From positions 380,494,706-380,558,705 of the forward strand of contig NC_085137.1 of the NCBI RefSeq assembly GCF_035046485.1: a stretch of 64,000 bases of DNA, in the 5' to 3' direction. The stretch's first letter is position 1. Each line of letters opens with the position of its first letter. This document shows positions 55,470-64,000 of this stretch, one piece after another. Under the pieces are notes generated by a model. The model worked only from the letters and a program-made list of their open reading frames with translations. It had not been told where the DNA came from and searched no databases. This stretch comes from Aedes albopictus. Lineage: Eukaryota > Arthropoda > Insecta > Diptera > Culicidae. The position numbers and the translations under genes are program-made.

Positions 55470-57339
55470 TCCAAAAATTTCAAAAAGACTCCATGGAGTT
55501 TTTGGTGAAATTCTCTTAATTTTTTTTTTAATGATTGCTGTGATTCTTTCAGTGATTTCTACGAGGATCCATAAAGAAAATTTTCTTAGTATTTATCCAG
55601 TAGTTCATGCCGGAAATCCACTTGAAATTTTTCCAGGAACTTTTTTGGCATTAATTCAATAATTTCCTAAAGAATTTACCAGAAAGTCTTGTTGGAATTC
55701 CTCAACCAATTCTTGCTGGTAATGTACCAGGAATTCTTGAAGGATTTACTGCAGTTACTGAAGAAATCTCAGCTGATATTGTTTGAGAATTTTCAGCAAG
55801 AATTCCTGAAAAAAATAGTAGAAATATTTGAAGGAATCCTAGCAAGAATTTGTGGTGATGTTGCTAGGGAAATTCCTAAAGGTATCCTTGAAAAATCGCT
55901 GGAGAAATCACAAATGGCATTCTTATAAGAACCCTTGGAGGAATGACATGCAGAAAATGTAAAGGAATCTTTGGAGAAACCTCTGGGCAATCTCAGCAAG
56001 AATTTCGAGAGAAATTCCATTATTAATTTGTGGAGGAATTTCAATAGGATTTCTCAAAATACTTTTTCTTGGATTTCTCCAAAGTTTCTCTTTGCATTTT
56101 TCTAAGCATTTCTCCAAGAATTCCTTCAGGACCTCATTTACGAACAAAAAACTCTAGAATGCCCAGTCCACAGGAATTTCCACAAAAGTTCCTTACAGGT
56201 TTTTTTTTTTCAAAACATTCCTCTACAAATTTCACTTCAAATTTCCCCAAAATGCCTGCTTGGTTAAAACCACGAATTCCTCAAGTTGTTCTTCTAGTAA
56301 TACCTCTTGGAATTTATCAAAGAATTCTTCAGGGATTACCTCTAGACATTCTTGTTGGGGTTTATTGAATTATTATTGATTGGATTCATCCACCAGCTAC
56401 TACTGTAACTTCTCTTCTGTAACATCCTTCAGAGTTTCTCTTGCGCTTCTTCTAAGAATGTATAGAATGTATAGGGACTGTTTCAGGAATTCCTCTTCGT
56501 TTTCATATTGGAAATCTCCTTCAGATTCATTTGAGAAATTAAGTTGAAATTGATTCAGATTTCTCGAGGAATTCGTGGTGAGAAACCTCTTGGGGAGGAT
56601 TCTTAAAAGCATTTACAGCAAAAATACCATCTGGAAATGCTTGTGAAATCCCAGCAGAAATGCTTGGAGAAATCCTGGTAGGAGTTCCTGAAGGAATCAC
56701 AGCAATAATTCATAGAAATATTCCGGGAGGATTTGAATAAACTGCAGAATGTTCCTTAAAGGGACATTCCTTACCGAGGGAAGAATCCCGGCAGAAACTT
56801 CTAGCACAATCTCATCAGGCATTTCTGGAGGAATTCTAAGAAGATTTCTCCAGCAATTTTTGTAGGGATGACTGCTGGGATTCCTCTGAAGATCCTTCCG
56901 GAATTTCTCCTTGAAATTCTTCTCCAAGGATACCTTTAGGAATTCCTCTTGCAATACATCCAGTAAACAACAGGGATTCCAAAAATGCCTTCTGAAATTT
57001 CTTAGGGAATTCTTGCTGAGATTTCCATGGGATATCTCCAATAAATATAAATATTGCTCTTTAAAATCCTGCAGGAATGACTGGAGGATTCTCTGCAGAT
57101 ATTGCATTGGAATCCCAGAAAAAAAAATCAGGAGGGTACCTACTTGAAATGTGCAGAAAACCCCCAGTAGAAGTCCTGGAGCAATTCCAGCAGTAGTTCA
57201 TAATATATTCTCAAGAGGATTCCCAGTAGGAATTACTTATTTGTGGAAAAATCCATGAATAAATCACAGTAGGAATTACTGGAGGAGTCCCAGCAAGAAA
57301 TTCCTATTGGTAATGCAAGAACAAATGAGGAATCCAGGT
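55470..57339. repeat. 12-bp minisatellite block
   Basis: A long block with orientation changes. Frames at 55689-56147, 56069-56368, 56400-56612 and 56697-57147 are repeat translations on both strands. Confidence 0.75.
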
Positions 57340-57582
57340 GCAAAAGGGTGTAAGTGATAATTTTGTCGATTTTGAGCTGAGCATATCAAAAAATTCTTAT
57401 AATTTTAAACTTTTAGGAACTTTTTCAAGATTATTTTTACGATGAATTACAATGAGTCGGAGAAATTTGGATCCATTTTGAAACCTTATACATTTTGCAT
57501 GGGAGGAAAAACTAATGGAAAACTTTTTATACTCAAATCTCATTTACTCGAAAGGATATTTTTGTCACTTTCACCCGTTTGC
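57340..57582. mobile_element. MITE-like, GCAAA(A/C)GGGTG termini
   Basis: GCAAAAGGGTGTAAGTGA at 57340 is mirrored by the inverse of GCAAACGGGTGAAAGTGA ending at 57582 (16 of 18 identical). It splits minisatellite. No clear duplication at the flanks. Non-coding. Confidence 0.65.
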
Positions 57583-58156
57583 TTCTAACCCCTCTCAATT
57601 CTAGTGTGAGTCCTCGCAGAAATTTATGGAAGAACCTCAAGAGCAATTGCTGGAAGAATTATTGGACAAAACCTCTGAAATAAGAACAGGAGGAATTTCT
57701 GGGAGAGTCCATGGAGAAATCCCTTCAAATGTCGCAATGAGAATTAATACAAATGAAAAATGTATCATGCTCAATGCTGAAGCATTAAAACCTAACTTTT
57801 TCTTCCGAAATCCACAGAAATGCAACCAGCACTGCATAATTATCGCCTTATTACCCCACAACAAGAACCTTGTTGAAACTCCAACTTGAATAAATTCACA
57901 CAGCGGAATGATTCCACCGACTGCAACATGCAACAGCGCATTATCGTTATAATCACACCAGGTCAACCAGATGCGATGCCAAGCACCCCATCTCAGACCT
58001 TGTCGTTGCTTCCGTCTCCGCCACTCCGCCAATTTGGTCCAGCTTCCCAAAATCCCCAAACTCGCAATTGCACAAAACAGTCAGTGTTTGCCTTCTGCAT
58101 CGGGTTTTGGCTCCGGATAGGCTTTCCCTCCGCATCCGCACTCTCGCTCTGTGACG
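57583..58156. other. Minisatellite remnant, then unclassified sequence
   Basis: 12-bp units run to about 57730. The rest, up to the mariner TA, is GC-richer and not recognised. The minus frame at 57637-58059 and plus frame at 57886-58221 have no domain. Confidence 0.4.
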
Positions 58157-58158
58157 TA

Positions 58159-59087
58159 AAGCTTGAGTCATTTAATATCTGGACGCAAAAAAACGGATCT
58201 GTCTCGGAAATATGTTATTGAAATAAACAATATTTTGTACTTAAAATCAAGGATATTTATTGAACTTTCTAGGCAAAATAGCCTTAAATTTATTTCGATT
58301 CGATTTTTATGAAGTTTCGATCTTTTCTCCGAATACCACTCATCATATCTTGGACAGTCTGTTGATTCACCTGAGCGGCCATTTTGTTCCACCATCTTTG
58401 CATCTGTGTTGCATCCCAACCACCTTTCCACTCTTCTTCAACTTCTGCTTGACAATTGCCCAATATTTCTCGATTGGGCGAAACTAAGGGCAATTTGGTT
58501 GATTGATTTTCTTTTTTGATAAAATCCACCCCGTTGTCTTGATACCACTGTATCACTTCTCTGCTGTAGTGGCAACTTGCCAGATCTGGCCAAAACTTAA
58601 CAGATCCATTGTGAGCTGTACAGAACGGAAGTACACGCTTTTTCAGGTACTCCTGCTTGTACACTTTGGAACTCATGGTCCTGTTTGTCACGAAAACCTA
58701 TGTTTTTTGGCCGCTGCTGCAAATACCTTGCCAGATCATAAACTTTCTTATTGGCAAAAACAAACTTGAACTTACTGGGCACATTACCCCGACCTGTAAC
58801 TTTATAAAATTTTTGTCCAGGAAGCTGACCATAGTCCATTTTCACGTATTTCGCAATTTTTGAAATTGACAACGTCGAATTTTCGAAGTGTGTGTCCAAA
58901 ATTAATTTTCGATGCGCGGCTTTCATTACGTATAACTTTTAAGAAACGAAACCAATCGTGACAAAATTTTCAGCACTGAAGGAGGCAACATTCCAAAACA
59001 AATTGCTGTCAAAATTTTTCGGATCTGACCACCAGGGGCGCTGCAGTAAATTGAACAGTGCGTCCAGATATTAAATGACTCAAGCTT
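58159..59087 (-). mobile_element. Internally deleted mariner (ITmD37E-like), TA TSD
   Basis: A perfect 29-bp TIR beginning AAGCTTGAGTCATTTAATAT lies at 58159-58187 and, inverted, at 59059-59087. TA duplications lie at 58157-58158 and 59088-59089. The 929-bp element keeps the start and end of a transposase gene but is shorter than an autonomous Tc1/mariner copy (about 1.3 kb). The perfect TIRs suggest fairly recent mobilisation in trans. Confidence 0.92.
58290..58926 (-). pseudogene. Mariner-type transposase remnant
   Basis: The N-terminal part (from 58926) shows the helix-turn-helix-like ISKIAKYVKM. It then jumps directly to QLPGQKFY, so the region with the first catalytic Asp is deleted. 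A frameshift near 58690 leads into the second part, with the second catalytic Asp in FWPDLASCHYS (58584-58586). Around the third catalytic residue the frame slips twice, and a stop lies in the displaced frame. The C-terminus DATQMQRWWNKM and QQTVQDMMSGIRRK is intact. Spacing between the second and third acidic positions is about 37, consistent with DD37E (ITmD37E, known from mosquitoes). It cannot encode an active enzyme. Confidence 0.88.
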
Positions 59088-59089
59088 TA

Positions 59090-59707
59090 ATTGTTTGGAT
59101 ACTACTGCCACCGAGGATCGAGGGCACAAGAGAATGTATACGGCCAGAACGGATAAACTATGGACATAACCTAGTTTTTCCCTAGTTGCGAGCTCTCGTC
59201 CTCCCGGAAGGGATCCCGTACTGCTTGCTACTGCAAGCCGTATCTGAATGTTCTAAAAATAGCTCGACCATTCGCAAGGAAGCGGTCGATAAACTGTTCT
59301 CGGAGCTAAAAATAGCTCGTTTGGTTTTCGTTGGGCTTGACGGCTGCCAGCCAAGCTCGTCGTTGTCGTCGTCCTCGTCTATTCGGATCGGATCTACGCG
59401 CTGCTGCTGTGAATGAGACGCTGCGCTCACTCAACTCACAGTCACAACGTATACGGTTTGTTTGTGTTTGCTGATGATGATGTTGTTGGTGTGTTTTCCC
59501 GTACGTGTGTCTCTCTCAATTTTCCCAGTGAATGAGGCAACGAGTTTGTTCGAGTGCAATCAAGGGAATAATACTGGAGCTTTCGCTGATTATCATCCTC
59601 CGTTGCTGCTGCTACGCTACCCTTTTGGTCGTCTTTTCTCTTTGGGATGCCTCTTTGCTGTTTGCTTTTGGTAGTGCAACAGAGGTTCATCAACCAAATT
59701 TGGGCAC
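59090..59707. other. Unclassified, non-repetitive
   Basis: A CTAAAAATAGCTCG motif is repeated at about 59253 and 59307. The minus frame at 59182-59430 encodes an acidic peptide without a recognised domain; I do not call it a gene. Confidence 0.35.
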
Positions 59708-59709
59708 TA

Positions 59710-59805
59710 CCCAACAAACAATTTTGCTGTATAAGAGTAGAACAAACCATTTTAAAGCAAACTTTAGCTTAAGAAACTGTTATTCAGCTAGTTCTGTTAC
59801 TTGGG
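59710..59805 (-). mobile_element. 96-bp MITE, CCCAAGTAACA terminus
   Basis: Read on the minus strand it begins CCCAAGTAACAGAACTAGC, has GCTGAATAACAG and ends GTTTGTTGGG. This is the same order as in 22368-22473. TA lies on both sides. Confidence 0.75.
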
Positions 59806-59807
59806 TA

Positions 59808-60370
59808 GTTTCATTTACTTTACTTTTTCGAGACCACCAAAAGTTGTTGTTTCGGAGAGGGACTAGTGCAGTACTCCAGGTTAGCTGCCTAGTAGCTATT
59901 CGGTATACGTCACTCGCCCTTTTGAGAGGGTACCAAGGTATAGCGAGGGCAGAGTCGACACCACGCCTGCTCCTCGTTGCACCGACAATATCAAGGAACG
60001 ATACACGTGTACCTCAATTAAACCTCTCTTAGTAAGGCCCTATTCACAAAAAAATACCGTCTACTCCTAATAAGCTGCCGTCACAACTGAGATGTTCCAG
60101 TGAGTTTTCCGCACGGCCAACTGCCCGATAAAAAGGTAAAGTTCAACCATACGGTACTGATTTGACCTGCGCAGCCAACTTGCGAACCCTGAGAACACGT
60201 TTTGGTTGCTACTGACCTAGCCATCACTCGAGTCTACGCGCCACCTGCTCTGTTGTTGCGTGACGATTGGGCAATAGCCGACAAAACGGCATTCCAATCA
60301 AAGACGTCACCAAACATCCCATGGACAAGATTGTCCGGAGTCTTGTCTCTACGACATGTAGCAAGCAAGG
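59808..60370. other. Unclassified GC-rich sequence flanking the LINE
   Basis: No recognised domain. Its base composition resembles 62640-64000, so the LINE may have inserted into one older element, but I found no shared TSD. Frames at 59532-60032 and 60202-60432 are not recognised. Confidence 0.35.
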
Positions 60371-62640
60371 TTTTTTTTTTTTTTAGAATCATAAAGACTT
60401 CCAGTGAGCAAAGCTCTGTGAAGGAAGTGTAGTAATTCAGCAATTATTCAACAGTAACAATTAATATAAACAATCTTTAAGTACAATATAGGCATGCAAA
60501 TATAGCAGTAGCTTGTAGACAGCTGGCGGTTGATGGCTGGCGTTAGGTGGTGGTGGTGGGCGGCGGTTGTGGGTGGCGGAGGCGTGAAACGATAGGAGCA
60601 AACAAGAAGTGGCATTAGAAGATGGCGGAGGCTCTATATCAACTGGTAGAGTCGCTGCTTGAGTGCCTTACGCACAAAAGATTTGTAGTGTTGGAGATTT
60701 TGGGCGTTTTTACAGTTTTCTGGCAGGGCATTGTAAAGTTTACTTCCAAAATAAGTGAATTTTTTCTTCCCAAATTCTGTGTTCGGTCTGAACAAGGAGA
60801 TACGATTCGCCTGTCGCGATGCACGAGATTGTTAGTTTCTTCGAAGAATCGTATTGTGGTGTGTTGTTGTCCCTTTGATGATCTTTTGCATTTGTACCAA
60901 AACCTGATATTCGTGTAGGGCTGTTATTGGCAGCAATGAATCATTCACATTGGAGTAGAGGTTGACCGTTGGATATAAAAAGGGTTTGCGTAGCACTATC
61001 TTCAGGCATCGATTTTGCAGAACTTGTAGTTCACGTAGATTTGCCTTACTAGCTGAGCCCCAAACTGCTGTTAAGTATTGCAGTTTAGAGTGGACTAGAG
61101 CAAAATAAATTTGCTTTAAACATGTTTGAGGCATAAAGCTGGAAATCTTTCGCAGTATTCCACATATGGAGCTGATCTTTGTCTTCAGTTTTTTAATATG
61201 CGATCCCCAGCTCATTGTGCAGTCCAGAGCTAGACCCAAAAACTCGTGTTCATCTACCTCATCCAGATTATGCCCGCAGATAATAATCGGTTGATGTGCG
61301 GGAATGCTACGTCTTGGAGAATGAATCAGCATATATTTGGTTTTTGCTAAATTGAGAGACAGCACGTTCTCTCCGAAGAAGTCCCGAAGCAATTCGAGAT
61401 CTGTTTTGATTTGATTCAAAATGACATTGCAATCAGTTCCTCGATTAAAGACTGCAGTGTCGTCAGCAAAAAGCCGCATTTTTCCATGAAGGTTCAGCCC
61501 AGCGACGTCGTTAACAAACAGCAGGAATAATATGGGGCCTAGATTGCTTCCTTGTGGAACACCAGTAGTAACAGGACGAAGAGGGCTTTTAAATTCTGCT
61601 ATTGATACGTACTGATGACGATCAGAAAGATAGCTTTTCAGCAAATCGTTAGCTAAACCTCTTATTCCATATGATTCCAATTTCCGTAGCAGCAGTACAT
61701 GGTCCACAGTATCAAAGGCCTTTTTCAAATCTATGAACAACGCTCCGACTATCTGCTTGTTATCTAGTGCATCATATATTTCTTCTACAAATTCATGACA
61801 TGCGGTGAGCGTACTAGATCCTTGCCGAAAACCATATTGTTGACCATAAGTAAACCAACTGATGCTTTTCCGAAAACTCCATGATTCGACAAACAAGCAA
61901 TTTTTCCAGTACCTTGTCTATTATGGACAATGTGGAAATAGGCCGATAGTTGTTCATATCCTTGGGATCACCAGACTTGAATACCGGTGTTACACGCGCA
62001 ATTTTAAGGCAATCGGGAAATTGACCAGTGACGATGATTTCATTAAAGGTGTCCATAAGCAGCGACGCGAAGAATCCATGATGATTTTTAATGAATGATA
62101 CTGGTATGCCATCAGGTCCTGTTGCTTTCCTTGAGTCCAGTTGTTTAATCAATAATATGATCTCATTTCTTGTTGCAGGTTTCAAGAATATCGTTGACTG
62201 TAGCGATCCTAGAGTCCCAAATCGGTTGATGTTTCGGCTAGACATTATCGTGGAAGAAAGATTGGGTCCAACTGCGCAGAAATGGTCGTTGAAGCTGACA
62301 CTGACTTGCTGAGGATCCGTTATCAATTGTCCCTGGTTTCGGATGGCAGTGGGGTTACCAACGTTTCTCTGATTACCAATCACGTTCTTGATGAGCTTCC
62401 AGGCTGATTTATTGTTGTTTCCATTTAACAGTCTCTCATAGTATTCACGCTTTGCTTTTGCTTTTTTTTCTTGAAGTTTTTTGGAAACGTGTGCGAGAAG
62501 TGCTGCGGTATGATTGTCGTTCGGGTTGTTGCGCTTCTTTTTAAGAATTTTATCTTTGATCCTAATCAACTTCCATAAGTCTAGTGTCATCCAAGGACAA
62601 GACCCTTTCAGTTTTACACGCAATATTGTAGGAAATTACG
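60371..62640 (-). mobile_element. 5'-truncated non-LTR retrotransposon (CR1/L2/Jockey-like)
   Basis: On the minus strand it holds a reverse transcriptase ORF with C-terminal domain, a 3' untranslated region with a CTTCC/GGAAG hairpin (60398-60427), and an A-tail (60371-60384 as T). The endonuclease domain that should precede the RT is absent and a stop lies just upstream (62636-62638), so the copy is 5'-truncated near 62640. The C-terminal FGSKLYNALPENCKN resembles CR1/L2-group elements. I did not find a TSD. Confidence 0.85.
60634..62623 (-). pseudogene. Non-LTR reverse transcriptase, frameshifted
   Basis: Motifs in order are PDGIPVSFIK, NNYRPISTLSIIDKVLEKLL, QYGFRQGSSTLTA, FIDLKKAFDTVDH, GVPQGSNLGPILF and the catalytic FADD (61459-61470). 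A frameshift lies near 61845-61855, just before QYGFR. An in-frame TAA occurs at 60832-60834. The same frame then continues to a TAG at 60634-60636. No ATG precedes the first part; the frame is open from about 62635. The enzyme would make cDNA at a nicked target. Confidence 0.9.
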
Positions 62641-64000
62641 GGAACGTGTGTAGATACCTACTGTCTTAACCAACCATTGGCCGATGGGTCCTGAATAAGG
62701 AAACGCTGTTGAACCAACTATTCACCTTCGGAATCAACAGTGAGACTACCAACCTTTCATGGAACTGCCCCATGCCGCACGCAAGCCGTGACAAATGGCC
62801 GGCCTTAAAAACTAATCACATTGCCTAAAAACATTGCTTCCACGACTTGTGCCCCAGTGCAAGACGCTGGAATTAAACTTCTGGTGACTCGGCTGACTTA
62901 CAGACCGGTGCACCTTCATCATACCTACTTTCTCGGTCAGGTAGCTAAACCAAAACCACCTGTGTGCCTACCTGGCCGTTCCGTAGTCGAACTGCTGTAG
63001 ACGCCACTAGCACCTTGCACTGTTGTCGCAGTGCCGTGATAGCTCTTCCGTGTCCGTAATCTCGTTCAACTTTATGACCTTTAGAGTCACTTCCGTGTCC
63101 AGAGCCCTCATCTGGTCACCCTCACCAAGGACCTTTTTCGCCAATCATTTGTGAGCGGTGCGCTGTTGAATTCTGCGTACATAGGATCCAATACCCACGA
63201 GCTTCGCATCGCTTCTTATCGCCTTCAAAACTTCCGAGTAGGGTCTGGGACCATTTGGGCAGGAGCACCTATTTTGGGCACTTGCTGCTATAACTCAGTC
63301 AATTTTAAACCGATTGACTTGAATTTTGAAACATGGCTAGCTACTGTGCCTAGCTGATCGTGTCTCAAAAATCAAGCCAATCGGTTCACAATTGACTGAG
63401 TTATAGCAGCAAGTGCCCAAAATAGGTGCTCCTGCCCAAATGGTCCCAGACCCTACTTGGACTCGCCCGTCTTAATGACGAGCACGTCACTCTTCTCGCG
63501 CTTGGTACCTGCCCCCTACCGTTCCTCGGTTGCACTGCTGTACCACTATCTTCTTCCTTTTCTGTTCTGTGTATTTTCTGTCCACTAGGATTCAGGGGGC
63601 GTGCCTCCCACAACCCGCCCTTTTCAAGGTCCCCCTTCCCAGTTTTTGGAACGCCTAGCCGACTTGTCGGTATTACTGACCTTCTGTCTCGGGCTTAATA
63701 ACCTACTGACCTTGCGAGTGCCGTCTGGTAGCTGCTTATCAGACGGCTTCCTCGCACGCTTCTGCAATTGCTTGTCGCAAGCAATCACGTCGGGCGTAGC
63801 TTTTGGTCTACCAACAAATACGAAGGCCTCCGTCTGGGTTACGCTTCAGTTTCACGGACAATACCTTCAGCTTCACGAGTTCTGCTGCTGCCATAGTTAC
63901 CATGTTTATGCTTTGCCGTCATCGTTGACTTACGATGTCTCAACAGGGCCTGCTTGAGGCCCTTACTGATGTTCGACTTAGAGGACGCAAAGGCAATAAA
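62641..64000. other. Unclassified, possibly LINE 5'/ORF1-like sequence (minus)
   Basis: GC-richer sequence without recognised domains. On the minus strand around 63620-63780 the frame is rich in Lys and Arg, as in some LINE ORF1 proteins, but no zinc knuckle is visible. A palindromic MITE interrupts it at 63241-63453. Confidence 0.35.
63241..63453. mobile_element. Palindromic MITE, TA flanks
   Basis: GGGTCTGGGACCATTTGGGC (from 63241) and its inverse (to 63453) begin arms that pair almost perfectly for about 65 bp and more loosely to the centre. TA adjoins both ends. Because the palindrome extends two bases further, the TSD is not certain. The frames at 63151-63357 and 63401-63613 cross it. 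Confidence 0.8.

Noticed and set aside
59182..59430. 82-residue acidic minus-strand frame
   Set aside because: Composition is plausible for coding, but there is no domain or splice context and no conserved neighbour. I left it as unclassified sequence.

Overview
This window looks like mosquito nuclear DNA, most likely genus Aedes. The evidence is two tRNA-derived SINEs of the Feilai type, a BEL/Pao LTR retrotransposon, a mariner copy resembling the mosquito ITmD37E group, many palindromic MITEs, and long blocks of a degenerate 12-bp minisatellite. I see no bacterial-type operons, CRISPR, rRNA or convincing tRNA genes.

The only host gene I can support is a cyclic-nucleotide-gated (CNG) channel alpha-type subunit on the minus strand. 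Three consecutive exons are visible: the C-linker exon (38679-38830), then two cyclic-nucleotide-binding-domain exons (30792-30933 and 30456-30593). Splice sites and reading phase agree. The introns are about 7.7 kb and 198 bp, and the flanking introns (more than 25 kb upstream, about 30 kb downstream) appear to continue beyond the window. Most of what follows is therefore intron filled with transposons.

Layout. 1-15 kb: a foldback built of tandem units, 12-bp minisatellite, a CCC-ended MITE, a Feilai SINE split by a MITE, a foldback with hammerhead-like motifs (9.8 kb), and a foldback whose arms end in tRNA-like sequence (10.9-11.6 kb) with a TTAA insertion inside. 15-27 kb: a LINE 3' end with long target-site duplications (TSDs), an uncharacterised block with six copies of a 15-bp motif, two copies of a TA-flanked 0.9-kb foldback, more minisatellite, a second Feilai SINE inside a ~310-bp tandem repeat, and a hAT-like foldback. 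27.5-31 kb: relatively transposon-free sequence around the channel exons. 31-39 kb: a 21-bp G-rich repeat, a LINE-like 3' end, and a nest of four different DNA elements (33.0-35.5 kb). 39.4-46.9 kb: a LINE 3' end split by a hAT-like foldback, beside a young but broken BEL/Pao element (40175-46852, identical 5-bp TSDs, LTRs with 2 mismatches in 395 bp). 47-64 kb: minisatellite, further MITEs, a LINE insertion with a 23-bp TSD, an internally deleted mariner, and a 5'-truncated non-LTR retrotransposon with reverse transcriptase (60.4-62.6 kb).

The most unusual observation is three independent, TSD-flanked insertions only 55-61 bp long. Each is a two-tier hairpin with compensatory base changes, then AATAAAG, then a short A-rich tail. 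They look like minimal retroposons. A second is a set of MITEs with CCC-type termini flanked by matching 2-bp duplications whose sequence varies between copies.

All calls come from reading the sequence. Family names rest on recalled knowledge and no database search was run.
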